Shown one piece after another: positions 1-7,764 of a stretch of DNA of 7,887 nucleotides. The stretch is from Planctomycetota bacterium (GTDB lineage: Bacteria > Planctomycetota > PUPC01 > JACPCR01). How positions within the stretch are numbered: the stretch's first letter is position 1; each line of letters starts with the position of its first letter. Under the pieces are notes generated by a model. It ran no database searches and was not told the origin of the DNA. It saw only the letters and a program-made list of their open reading frames with translations. A program made the position numbers and the translations under genes. Location: positions 1 to 7,887 of the forward strand of contig JASLXP010001119.1 in the NCBI GenBank assembly GCA_030740295.1. Reading direction: 5' to 3'.

Positions 1-473
1 ATCCCGAATTCCTGCTCATCGTGGCCCATCAGAACGAGCATGTTGCCGTAGCTGCGTATCAGGTATTCCTGCTCCTTGAAGTCCTTGTTCTCAAGTCCGA
101 GGCTTCTGGTAAGTTTGCTTTCGCCGATAAGGACCTTCGGCCCGCCAAACGGGGAAACCATGTCCGAAGTGATGGCCAGCCTCGCTCCGGTAATCTTCTG
201 CACGTAATGCTGGAGCTCCGCGGCAGCCACCTGGGCGGCGCAAGTCGGCCGTGCGGCGAGCACGATCCTGGCCGCAGGTCTGGCTTTTGAGACCAGGACG
301 CAGTTTCCGAGACCCGGCGTTACCTTCGCTTCTATTCGAGAGTCGTTGAAGATATAGCCGGGCTTTCCATAATTCTGCGCTTCCCAGACAAACCTTACCT
401 CCTCCGCCAACGCAGGTAGGGCGGACATGGCAAATGCGACCGTGCAGGAAAGTCTGATGAATTGAGTTCTCAT
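1..473 (-). CDS. Exported GH67-N/DUF4838-like glycan-active protein, N-terminal part (runs off the left edge)
   Basis: Reading the minus strand from the ATG at 473-471 gives 157 codons without a stop to the window edge, so the C-terminus is missing. Residues 1-23 form a Sec signal peptide: Arg2 and Arg7, a hydrophobic core, then an ALA cleavage site before Glu24. Residues 66-101 contain the pattern AAELQHYVQKITGARL. This is characteristic of the small alpha/beta domain that precedes the catalytic barrel in GH67 alpha-glucuronidases and in DUF4838 proteins. The following GPKVLIGES and EYLIRSYGNMLVLMG stretches fit the same fold. The catalytic domain lies outside the window, so activity is unknown; a glycoside hydrolase role is inferred. 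An in-frame TGA lies immediately before the ATG, which fixes the start. The ribosome binding site is weak (GAAG at 482-479, 5 bases away). The gene diverges from the large plus-strand gene at 764. Confidence 0.85.
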   Translation of the reverse strand, partial: MRTQFIRLSCTVAFAMSALPALAEEVRFVWEAQNYGKPGYIFNDSRIEAKVTPGLGNCVLVSKARPAARIVLAARPTCAAQVAAAELQHYVQKITGARLAITSDMVSPFGGPKVLIGESKLTRSLGLENKDFKEQEYLIRSYGNMLVLMGHDEQEFG

Positions 474-584
474 TCAGACTTCAGGATACCGAATCGCTTC
501 GTTTCGTGGAAACTGCTGCAGGCGGCGACCAGTAGGAAGATGCCCTGATTCTGGATTGTCGTTTTCAATGCGAGTGCACGCTCT

Positions 585-624
585 TCATCCTTCTGCCGTC
601 ACTCATTTTGCCATTCTTTTACCC
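585..624. repeat. Loose pyrimidine-rich tandem repeat, about three units
   Basis: Three consecutive blocks of 12-14 bases on the plus strand share a pattern ending in a T-run followed by TGCC or TACC: CTTCTGCC ending near 597, CATTTTGCC ending at 612 and ATTCTTTTACC ending near 623. The match between units is imperfect, and the function is unknown. On the minus strand the same stretch is purine-rich and resembles repeated Shine-Dalgarno-like sequence. Confidence 0.3.
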
Positions 625-636
625 TTCTGATATTTC
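608..636 (+). promoter_or_regulatory. Weak sigma-70-like promoter candidate for the plus-strand operon
   Basis: TTGCCA at 608-613 matches five of six bases of the TTGACA -35 consensus. After a 17-base spacer comes TATTTC at 631-636, which matches only three of six bases of the -10 consensus. It lies in the AT-richest part of the spacer, about 130 bases before the start at 764. The -10 match is poor and the site overlaps the loose repeat, so this is only a candidate. Confidence 0.15.
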
Positions 637-763
637 ACTCCTTTAGCTGCGGGTAGGCGATGGGTGCTCTGTTTCGGCAAGTCAGGCCCGTGGAAGAGGA
701 GCCGAGCCCGTTCACCAAGCGCCAGCGCGCAGTCGGCATAGAAAGAAAGTTTCTGAGGGAACC

Positions 764-3700
764 ATGATGCACATAATTCATAGCACTGTTCGGTCCGTGT
801 TGGTGTTCGCATTCTTCTTCCCGACCGTCTGCCCGGCAGAGAATCTCGTCGATGACCCGTCGTTCGAGGTGCCGAAAGAAAGGGACAGGTTTGGCCTCGT
901 CTTCGCCAAATGGAGTGGATGGAAATATGAGGGGGATTGCAGCTTTGAGGTCGGACAGGTAGCCAGGACGGGGAAGCTGTCATGTCTGCTAAAGGGCGGC
1001 GCGGGAGCAAAGATTCGTGTGACTCAGAATCAGGAGCTCGTACCGGGCCGCTACCGGATCACGGCTTACATCCGTGGGCTGGATATCGGAACGGGCAAAT
1101 GGCGGCAGACGACGGAATTCATGTTCAACGGTAAGTACATGCAGCTCGAAAAAAATGGGACCTTCGGCTGGACCCAGTTGAGTTACGTGGCGGACCTGAA
1201 GGAGAAGAAGAAGGTCGGACCATCTTTCGGAATGATGGCGCCGGGGTATCTCTGGATCGATGATGTCACCGTGGAAAAAGTTGGGGAGAACGTGCCGCTG
1301 ACGGACAAGCCGTTGATCGGCACAGAAGAGGCGCCCATTGCTCCGCCGGGCGAGATTGCAGAAGACTTCGTCCGCTGTCTGGCGTGTGGCTACAGGAGCA
1401 TGCTGGACTGGAAGTCCTGCTATGCCTGCGGCACGTTGCTCGAAGCGCTGAAAGCCAAAGTCACCGGTCCGCCGGTCAGGAGCATCACTTCTTTCGAAGA
1501 CAAAAACCCCTTCCACAGCGGAACAGTCGTGGAGCAGCGCGCCACTGACGGCAAGAAGGCTATGCGGATGGATGGCGGTTACGTAAGCATGGACGCCAAA
1601 CAGGACTGGGTGGGTTTTGACAACCTGAAAGTGGATACCTACACGGACTGCCCCGACCCGATGAGGCTCTACGTCGAGATTCGCGACGACAAGACGACGG
1701 GCTACTGGACGCGAGTGAACTACCAGACCATTGTTGCGCCAGGCCGAAGCACTCTGGTACTGCCCGTCAAACAGCTCTACGTCGGAGAGAAGTCACGTCC
1801 GGGAAGAATGCTCGACCTTGCCAACATCACGCGTCTGGTCTTTTCCATCGATAAGAAACCGCCCGCCCCGCTTTACATCGACAACATCGTCCTGGAACGC
1901 GACGAAGAGGCGGACAAGGTGGCCTTCGATGGATTGTATGCGTTCGATTTTGGCAAGAGCTCCAGCCCGGTCCTCAAAGGATTCACTCGAATCGATCCCG
2001 GCACGACCTACAGCAAGGGCCGCGGCTATGGGCTGCGGAACGCAAAGATCTGGCGGACCTACGATGTGCTCCAGCCTGAGCCGCTCTACCAGGATTTCAT
2101 CTGCGTCGAGTCCGGCGGCCTGGCCGTTGATGTTCCTAGCGGAAGGTACCGGGTCTTCGTGAACATGGACAACCCCTCCGGTTTCTGGGGCGAATACCAG
2201 TCTTACCCCAGACGTTCCATCCTGGTGGAAGGCAGAGAGGTCGTCGCTGACACCATGGATCTTGAATCTTTCCGTAAGAAATACTTCCGGTTCTGGTCAG
2301 CGGACGATCTTCCTTCGGAGAACACTTTCGACAAGTATCAGAGGGCTTATTACGGGGAGAGGTCGTTTGAAGTTGACGTGAGCGACGGCCAGTTGAACGT
2401 TGAATTCAAGGGACAGAACTGGGCCTGCAGCGTGTCGGCAGTGGTCGTCTACCCGGCCACCATGGCTTCTGCGGGCAAGAAATTCCTCGGCTACGCCGAG
2501 GACAAGAGGCGTTTTCATTTCGACAACTATTTCAGGCGAGTCCTTCATCGACCGGCTGGCGATCCTCTGTCACCGACCGCGGAAGATCAGAAACGCGGGT
2601 ATGTGATCTTTCACCCGGACCCCATGAAGGACGTTTACTACAACGACACTCCTCTCAAGAGTGAGGTCGCTGGGCCGTTGAAAGCCAGCGCGTTTGCCGG
2701 CGAGTATGAACCCATAGCGCTCGGGGTGTTGCCGCTCAGGGATCTGGGAAATGTGGAAGTTACCGTCGGCGATCTCAATGGGCCCGATGGCAGCATCCCT
2801 GCCAACGCCATTGACGCAGGCCATGTCTCCTACCGTGTCAGCCGAGTGACCATGGAGGGTTCGGTTTACAGCATCAAACCGCGCCTGATCATGCCGCAGG
2901 CTTCGGTGGCGATGCCAAAAGGCATCACGCGGTGCTTCTGGCTTACAGTCAGAACACCGGCCAGTACCAGGCCGGGGATCTATCGCGGTTTGATTTCGAT
3001 TCGTCCGGTAAGAGGCGAGTCCTGTGAGACACCTGTCGAGTTCAATGTCCGCAAAGGCACGCTCGACACGGTGGACATTCCCGCTGGCCCGTGGGGTTTC
3101 AAGATTCGTCTGCCTTTCAATGACGACAAGGCAAGGGAATGGGAGAACAAGGTTGCACTGAAATGTCTGAAGAAGATGCGGTCGTACGGCTTCACCATGT
3201 TCAGCGGCGCTCCCAGCATTGTTTACAGAGGCTTCAGAAACGGGAAACCGGTTCTTGACTTCTCAGAGGCTGACAGGTGGTTGAAAGTCGCAAAGGAACT
3301 TGGCTTCCTGTCTGTGAGTGCTTACGGTTCAGGCCTTCGCGGACTCAACGGGTACTACCAGGATCTTAACAAGATGAAGGCGGCCGGGTTTCAGGACTAC
3401 TCGCAGTTCATCAAGGCCGTTTACACTGACGTGCAGAAACATGCGGACGAACAAGGCTGGATTCCCGTTTACTACAACCTGTGCGACGAACCGATCGGCG
3501 ACAACCTGAAGAAGTCCGCGGAAAACGCGGAAGCTTACCGGAAGGCGTTTCCGACCGGCCCGCCCTTCTTCAGCGGCGCGTCCAGTTTCAGAGGAGGCGA
3601 TGCAAAGGATCCGCATTTCCGGTTGTCGAAGGCACTCCACGTGCCCAACTGGAACCTCCACGACGAGGCCGGGGTGAACCTGATCCGGAAAGCAGGGGGC

Positions 3701-4132
3701 GACTGGGCTTTCTACAACGGCGGGAATCGCTGGACCTACGGCACGTACCTTTACAAAGCGGTTAAACAGTTCCGAATGAAGTTCCGCATCTCCTGGCACT
3801 GGAACATCTGTGCCGGCGATCCCTACTACGCTCTGGATTGCCGCGAAGACGACTACGCCTGGTGCAACTCCAGCCCGGAAGGTGAACTGATCCCGTCCCT
3901 CAGATTCGAGCGGCTGCGCGAGGGACTCGACGATTACCGGAGACTCCTAACCCTCGCCCGACTGTCGAATGAGAAAGCAGGAACACCCGCAGCAGCAGCA
4001 GGCGAGAAGCTGGTCCAGGAACGGCTGGCAGCTTTCAAGCTCGGCCAGCGGGATCACGACGCAATCTTCGGAGCTTCGGACTGGAACGAGTTTCGCAAAA
4101 AGCTCGACGACGCCATCGAAGCGTTTCGTTGA
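764..4132 (+). CDS. Exported multidomain GH123/DUF4091-like glycoside hydrolase with three accessory modules and a zinc-ribbon-like insert
   Basis: The protein has 1122 residues. The start is ATG 764 or the adjacent ATG 767; GAGGGA at 755-760 suits either. Residues 1-25 are a signal peptide with cleavage after CPA. Residues 27-170 resemble a CBM4/9-type jelly roll, opening with NLVDDPSFE and closing with YLWIDDV (162-168). Residues 205-222 carry Cys205-x2-Cys208-x10-Cys219-x2-Cys222, a zinc-ribbon-like motif. Residues 240-380 look like a second CBM-like sandwich ending in YIDNIVLE. Residues 390-600, opening with FDFG (394-397), resemble the galactose-binding-like domain of agarases and YXIM esterases. 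From about 614 the sequence is GH123/DUF4091-like: ASAFAGEYEP (641-650), the sandwich motif around 720-742, a barrel with Asp908-Glu909 in NLCDEP, and LREGLDDY (1051-1058) near the C-terminus. In GH123 beta-N-acetylgalactosaminidases an adjacent Asp-Glu pair performs substrate-assisted catalysis, so hydrolysis of a HexNAc-containing glycan is possible. DUF4091 relatives are mostly uncharacterised, so the substrate is inference. It is probably cotranscribed with the gene 62 bases downstream. Confidence 0.85.
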   Translation: MMHIIHSTVRSVLVFAFFFPTVCPAENLVDDPSFEVPKERDRFGLVFAKWSGWKYEGDCSFEVGQVARTGKLSCLLKGGAGAKIRVTQNQELVPGRYRITAYIRGLDIGTGKWRQTTEFMFNGKYMQLEKNGTFGWTQLSYVADLKEKKKVGPSFGMMAPGYLWIDDVTVEKVGENVPLTDKPLIGTEEAPIAPPGEIAEDFVRCLACGYRSMLDWKSCYACGTLLEALKAKVTGPPVRSITSFEDKNPFHSGTVVEQRATDGKKAMRMDGGYVSMDAKQDWVGFDNLKVDTYTDCPDPMRLYVEIRDDKTTGYWTRVNYQTIVAPGRSTLVLPVKQLYVGEKSRPGRMLDLANITRLVFSIDKKPPAPLYIDNIVLERDEEADKVAFDGLYAFDFGKSSSPVLKGFTRIDPGTTYSKGRGYGLRNAKIWRTYDVLQPEPLYQDFICVESGGLAVDVPSGRYRVFVNMDNPSGFWGEYQSYPRRSILVEGREVVADTMDLESFRKKYFRFWSADDLPSENTFDKYQRAYYGERSFEVDVSDGQLNVEFKGQNWACSVSAVVVYPATMASAGKKFLGYAEDKRRFHFDNYFRRVLHRPAGDPLSPTAEDQKRGYVIFHPDPMKDVYYNDTPLKSEVAGPLKASAFAGEYEPIALGVLPLRDLGNVEVTVGDLNGPDGSIPANAIDAGHVSYRVSRVTMEGSVYSIKPRLIMPQASVAMPKGITRCFWLTVRTPASTRPGIYRGLISIRPVRGESCETPVEFNVRKGTLDTVDIPAGPWGFKIRLPFNDDKAREWENKVALKCLKKMRSYGFTMFSGAPSIVYRGFRNGKPVLDFSEADRWLKVAKELGFLSVSAYGSGLRGLNGYYQDLNKMKAAGFQDYSQFIKAVYTDVQKHADEQGWIPVYYNLCDEPIGDNLKKSAENAEAYRKAFPTGPPFFSGASSFRGGDAKDPHFRLSKALHVPNWNLHDEAGVNLIRKAGGDWAFYNGGNRWTYGTYLYKAVKQFRMKFRISWHWNICAGDPYYALDCREDDYAWCNSSPEGELIPSLRFERLREGLDDYRRLLTLARLSNEKAGTPAAAAGEKLVQERLAAFKLGQRDHDAIFGASDWNEFRKKLDDAIEAFR

Positions 4133-4141
4133 GTGAGAATC

Positions 4142-4178
4142 GCGTCAGCACGCTCTCTCTCCGGTAAGGAACTGACGC
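4142..4178. repeat. Intergenic 7-bp perfect inverted repeat
   Basis: GCGTCAG at 4142-4148 and CTGACGC at 4172-4178 are perfect reverse complements separated by 23 bases, in the 62-base gap between the two large genes. No T-run follows, so it is not a classical rho-independent terminator. The right arm ends three bases before the GGGAG ribosome binding site (4182-4186) of the downstream gene. A weak hairpin here could influence translation or mRNA processing, but a 7-bp stem can also arise by chance. Confidence 0.35.
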
Positions 4179-4194
4179 CCTGGGAGTAAGAATC

Positions 4195-7100
4195 ATGTTG
4201 AGAGTGAATTTGGACCATATTGCAGTCTTCGCTTTTCTCTGCCTGGCGGGTCCGGGAATGACCAACAGCTTTGCGGAGGAAATCCCGTACCCCGTCCTCA
4301 GAGTTCCGAGAGTACTGAAGCCGCCCACCATAGACGGACGCATCGACGAAGCGGAGTGGTCCTCAGCGTCGAGCGTGACTGGCGTTGCTACCTGGTGCGC
4401 GGAAGGGGCGCCTGGGCAGCCGCCCATCATGGTGCCGGAGATCCAGCAGGTCCGCTGGTTTCTGGGCTACGACTCGAAGCGCCTCTACCTCGCCATGCTT
4501 TCGCCGCATCCGAAAGGCACGGCGCTCACGGCAAACATCAAGAAGAACGACGAAGGGCATCGGATTCTCTGGGACGACCACACGGAAATCCAGTTCTCAC
4601 CTCGCGGCCGCAGCTATCCTGGCGGCTTCTACAAGATTATGGTCAACCCGCGAGGATATTTTTCGGATCAGATATGGTACAGCGGCACCCCCGGCTCCGA
4701 AGATCTGTGGCAGTCAGGGGCGGCGATCAAGACTACGGCGAGTGATACGTCGTGGCAGTTGGAGATGGCAGTTCCGTTCAAGACGATGAGTGTGCCAGAC
4801 AGCCCGGACGGGCATCGCTGGGTCTTGAACCTTGTGCGGACCGACTTCTGCGGGGGCATCTACTTCGCCGGCTGGGTCGGCACTTCGTGGATGGGCTGGA
4901 AACACTTCCCAGAGATTGAATTCGATCCCCAGGCGCCTTCCTTCCATTTCAAACGCATCGGCGACCTGCCTCGCGGCACACTCGATACAAGAATCGAAAT
5001 GACTTCGCGCAAAGAGAAGGAAACGGTTGAACTGCAGGTGCGTTTCCTCAACGGGGACAGGAAAGAAATCCACAGAGAAACACGATCAGTTCTGCTGGAG
5101 AAGGGAAGACTCGCGAAGGTCAATTTTCAGAAGATCGGGCTGGCACTGTCGGACGAAAAGAAGAACGGGAAGTATCGCGTCAACCATTACGAAATGGTCG
5201 CAGTCGTGAAGGGAAAGGCGGAGACCGGAGAGCCGGACCGGATCCTTTACCAGGCTCGCATCCCGGTGGCGCGCATGACGGAGCGGTATTGGGACCAGTT
5301 CATCAAGCCCTGGCAGGAACGCCGCGAGACCGCAGGTGACTATGAGTTCAACATCGCCCATTACCCCTACCTGAACAAGTTCGAGGCGTGGGTGGATCTG
5401 GATCTGTTCGGTGTGCCTGACCACATCAAGAAGGCGAAGCGCTTCTCGGTAGCGCTGTCGGACGGGCAGGACAAAGTGATCGCCGAACTGAAGGGCGGCA
5501 TCGGCAATGACCTGCTCGGCAACGTCCTGAATGACATACCGGAACTGAAAGAAGGAAAGTATAGCGCGTCACTCCGCCTTCTGGATGGCGCTGGCAAACA
5601 AGTGTCGCAGAAGGTTGTCGAGTTCGTCAGGGAACGCTGGCCGTGGGAACACAACGACATCGGCAGAGACGACATCGTCATACCGCCTTACATCCGGGTG
5701 AAAGCCGAGGGAAATTCGCTTTCGGTCTGGAACCGGAAATACGTGGTCGGCAAAAGTGGGTTGCCGGAGAAGATACTCCTGGGAGGCGGAAAGAAACGAC
5801 CCGGCACAGGGCCTGACCTGCTTGGCGGAAAGCCAATCAGTTTGAGCCTTAAGTCAGGCGGTAACATTTCTGCTCTGAATGGACAGGAGTTGAAGTTCGT
5901 CGAGGCGCGTTCCACCACTGCCAGGCTCCAGGCAAAGTCTAAGCTCGGACCGCTTCAGGTCTCCGCGGAAGTGACCTTCGAGTACGATGGCTGGTACCGG
6001 GTTGACCTGACCTTCACGCCGCAAGAGAAGACATCGGTCGAGTCCCTGGAGATGAGGTGGACGGTACCCGGCGCCGATACGCTGGTGGTGCAGCGCGGCG
6101 ATACGGTCGAACGTGGCTACTTTGGCGCGTTCCCTGAGGGAGAAGGAATCGTATGGGAAAGCACATCGCTGAACCCCGCACCTGGTCTGCTGGGCACGTG
6201 GGCGCCGGCCTGTTTCATCGGGACCGGTGATTCGGGTCTGTGGTACCTCGCCGAATCCGACGAAGGCTGGCTCCTCGACGATTCCAAGTCGTGTATTGTG
6301 GCAGAGCGGATTCAGGGCAGGCCCTCTCTGCGATTCCGCTTCATCAACAAGACCGCAGTGATGGACAAGCCACGCAGAATCACATTTGCATTGCTTGCCA
6401 GTCCGGTGAAGCCGCTTCCCGCCAATTGGCGCAAGACGGCTTGGAACCAGCCCGGCGGCCTGGAATTCCGGCAGGACACTCGCGGGTATCGCTACTACGG
6501 GGCGAGCGTGGATGGCTTCGAGCTCTACACGGAGGAGGACTACAAACGGCTCAGGGACGTTTATCTCGGTTTCCGTCCCGCTCCCAGGGGAGGCCATGGG
6601 GTCCGGGCACACCTGTCGTATCAACGGCCCATGGTTCTCTACGGCAGCGGGCGAATGACCGGAGTCTCGCGGGAATTCAAGACCTTTGGCGGTGAATGGC
6701 TCGGAAGGACTAACTATCAGAACCTGCTGAAACCCGCGAACAGTTTCAAAGGTAAGTCCAGCGACGGCGGCATCAACTGGCAAAGCGAAGATCAGGTCTC
6801 GCCCACTGGCGTCTTCCACACCCCAAGCTTCATCGACTACCACCTCTGGTACCACCGGAACCTCGCGGAGAAGGTTCTTCTCAACGGCACGTGGTGGGAC
6901 AATTCGTCCATTGCTTACGGCGGCCCGGCGGCGCTCGGCCTTTCCTACGTCCGAGACGACGGAAGCGTCCAGGGAAAGAGCAATCTGTTTGCCTGGCGAG
7001 AGCAGACAAAGCGGCTCAACGTCATGCACTGGCAGGTGGGCCGTCCGCCGCTCTACATCTCCAACATGCATCCGCTCTACTCCTTCACGCAAGTCGGCTG

Positions 7101-7734
7101 GCACATCGAGAACAGCTTCCACCGTTTTCAGGGCAATCGCTACGTTGAGAAACTTGGCGAGAACACCGGCGTCGAAGTGTTCCGCGCTCTTGTCCGCACC
7201 AGGCAGGGAATTATCAGCCGGTTTGCCTACGCCGGACGAGTCGGGCTGGCCATGTCCCTCCTGCACGACATCGGCAACATCGGCACGCCCTCGTACCGGG
7301 GCGATGTCTATCCCGCGCTCAAGAAGATCCTGAACGTGCTGGAAGACAACGTCTACTTCTTTTCCGGAGACCCCCATTTCATCCCCTATTGGCGGAGCGG
7401 CAAGGCTGTGAAGTTCGAGAAGACACCACAGGTCTATGCCTCGGTTTACGTCCACAACCAGTTGCGTCCCTGGGAAGGCGGGAATCCTCCGAACCGTCAC
7501 CGGGCCGTCATCGTTTTTTTCAACGGCGGGGAAGAGCGAGTCATTGATGGCTTCAGCATCGACGCAAAGTCACTCGGCTTGACCCGCGTGCAGCGCATCA
7601 CCGACGGCGAGACCGGGATCCCTATCGGCCTGATGTACAACAAGAAAAAAGGCTACCGATTCGGCGAAATCCACGGCCGACCCGAAACGTTGCACCTCCG
7701 CAGGCACGACTTCCGGATGCTGGTCGTGGAGTGA
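4195..7734 (+). CDS. Exported CBM9-like plus DUF6067/GH123-like protein, putative glycoside hydrolase
   Basis: The protein has 1179 residues. ATG 4195 is preceded by GGGAG at 4182-4186, an 8-base spacing. Residues 1-27 form a signal peptide with an SFA cleavage site before Glu28. Residues 38-245 resemble a CBM9/DOMON-type sugar-binding domain, with the hallmark IDGRIDEAEW at 46-55 and a WDDHTEIQFSP strand. Residues 250-580 are probable beta-rich linker domains that I cannot name. Residues 583-745 match the beta-sandwich of DUF6067/GH123-N proteins: EYDGWYRVDLTF, GLWYLAESDEGW (681-692) and ASPVKPLP (735-742). From about 760 to 1090 a barrel-like region follows with WWDN (Asp902) and HIEN (Glu972), candidate acidic active-site residues. 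Residues 1100-1179 look like a C-terminal beta-sandwich. Unlike the upstream gene, no adjacent Asp-Glu pair is seen in the barrel, so its chemistry may differ from true GH123. It probably acts on the same extracellular glycan as its neighbour. The family assignment is good; enzymatic activity is inference. Confidence 0.83.
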   Translation: MLRVNLDHIAVFAFLCLAGPGMTNSFAEEIPYPVLRVPRVLKPPTIDGRIDEAEWSSASSVTGVATWCAEGAPGQPPIMVPEIQQVRWFLGYDSKRLYLAMLSPHPKGTALTANIKKNDEGHRILWDDHTEIQFSPRGRSYPGGFYKIMVNPRGYFSDQIWYSGTPGSEDLWQSGAAIKTTASDTSWQLEMAVPFKTMSVPDSPDGHRWVLNLVRTDFCGGIYFAGWVGTSWMGWKHFPEIEFDPQAPSFHFKRIGDLPRGTLDTRIEMTSRKEKETVELQVRFLNGDRKEIHRETRSVLLEKGRLAKVNFQKIGLALSDEKKNGKYRVNHYEMVAVVKGKAETGEPDRILYQARIPVARMTERYWDQFIKPWQERRETAGDYEFNIAHYPYLNKFEAWVDLDLFGVPDHIKKAKRFSVALSDGQDKVIAELKGGIGNDLLGNVLNDIPELKEGKYSASLRLLDGAGKQVSQKVVEFVRERWPWEHNDIGRDDIVIPPYIRVKAEGNSLSVWNRKYVVGKSGLPEKILLGGGKKRPGTGPDLLGGKPISLSLKSGGNISALNGQELKFVEARSTTARLQAKSKLGPLQVSAEVTFEYDGWYRVDLTFTPQEKTSVESLEMRWTVPGADTLVVQRGDTVERGYFGAFPEGEGIVWESTSLNPAPGLLGTWAPACFIGTGDSGLWYLAESDEGWLLDDSKSCIVAERIQGRPSLRFRFINKTAVMDKPRRITFALLASPVKPLPANWRKTAWNQPGGLEFRQDTRGYRYYGASVDGFELYTEEDYKRLRDVYLGFRPAPRGGHGVRAHLSYQRPMVLYGSGRMTGVSREFKTFGGEWLGRTNYQNLLKPANSFKGKSSDGGINWQSEDQVSPTGVFHTPSFIDYHLWYHRNLAEKVLLNGTWWDNSSIAYGGPAALGLSYVRDDGSVQGKSNLFAWREQTKRLNVMHWQVGRPPLYISNMHPLYSFTQVGWHIENSFHRFQGNRYVEKLGENTGVEVFRALVRTRQGIISRFAYAGRVGLAMSLLHDIGNIGTPSYRGDVYPALKKILNVLEDNVYFFSGDPHFIPYWRSGKAVKFEKTPQVYASVYVHNQLRPWEGGNPPNRHRAVIVFFNGGEERVIDGFSIDAKSLGLTRVQRITDGETGIPIGLMYNKKKGYRFGEIHGRPETLHLRRHDFRMLVVE

Positions 7735-7753
7735 CAGGTGCCGGTCCTAACTG

Positions 7754-7759
7754 AAGGAG
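7754..7759 (+). promoter_or_regulatory. Strong ribosome binding site for the gene starting at 7765
   Basis: AAGGAG lies five bases before ATG 7765, inside the 30-base gap after the preceding stop. It is the best Shine-Dalgarno match in the window. It supports both the start of the truncated gene and the view that the three plus-strand genes are translated from one message. Confidence 0.7.
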
Positions 7760-7764
7760 TGACT

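Larger units (their letters stand above)
474..763. other. Divergent intergenic spacer without a convincing gene
   Basis: This 290-base spacer separates the minus-strand gene from the plus-strand operon, so it should hold both promoters. The stretch around 601-645 is clearly richer in A and T than the flanking coding sequence. Within it lie a loose pyrimidine-rich repeat (585-624) and a weak plus-strand promoter candidate (608-636). Several very short minus-strand reading frames cross it. None has a start, ribosome binding site and composition that together make a believable gene. I see no tRNA, rho-independent terminator or recognisable riboswitch. Confidence 0.7.

Noticed and set aside
21..290. 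An 89-codon plus-strand frame at the left edge
   Set aside because: It is antisense to the GH67-N/DUF4838-like coding sequence, which has a signal peptide and family motif; this frame has neither.
470..594. A short minus-strand frame ending in ATGA overlap with the start of the left-hand gene, with a possible TTG start (MKTTIQNQGIFLLVAACSS-type peptide)
   Set aside because: The overlap resembles translational coupling and the peptide is hydrophobic. However, it is only about 33 residues from TTG, has no well-spaced ribosome binding site and no recognisable family, so chance is the better explanation.
603..1010. A 135-codon minus-strand frame overlapping the start of the first large plus-strand gene
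   Set aside because: It is antisense to the signal peptide and first module of a convincing gene, is rich in Arg, Pro and Ser as shadow frames are, and shows no domain. Its tail in the spacer has SD-like purines but no independent start worth calling.
3329..3799. A 156-codon minus-strand frame inside the GH123-like barrel
   Set aside because: It overlaps the region encoding the Asp-Glu motif and conserved DUF4091 sequence on the plus strand, and its own translation has no domain or signal.
4236..4242. Possible lipoprotein signal around Cys16 of the second large protein (FLCLAG)
   Set aside because: The residues before Cys16 (Ala-Phe-Leu) do not fit a lipobox, and a better signal peptidase I site (SFA before Glu28) follows.
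5854..7500. A 548-codon open frame on the minus strand, antisense to the second large gene
   Set aside because: It lies wholly inside a well-supported gene with a clear domain structure. Its translation has no recognisable domain, and long antisense open frames are expected from the codon bias of GC-rich genes.
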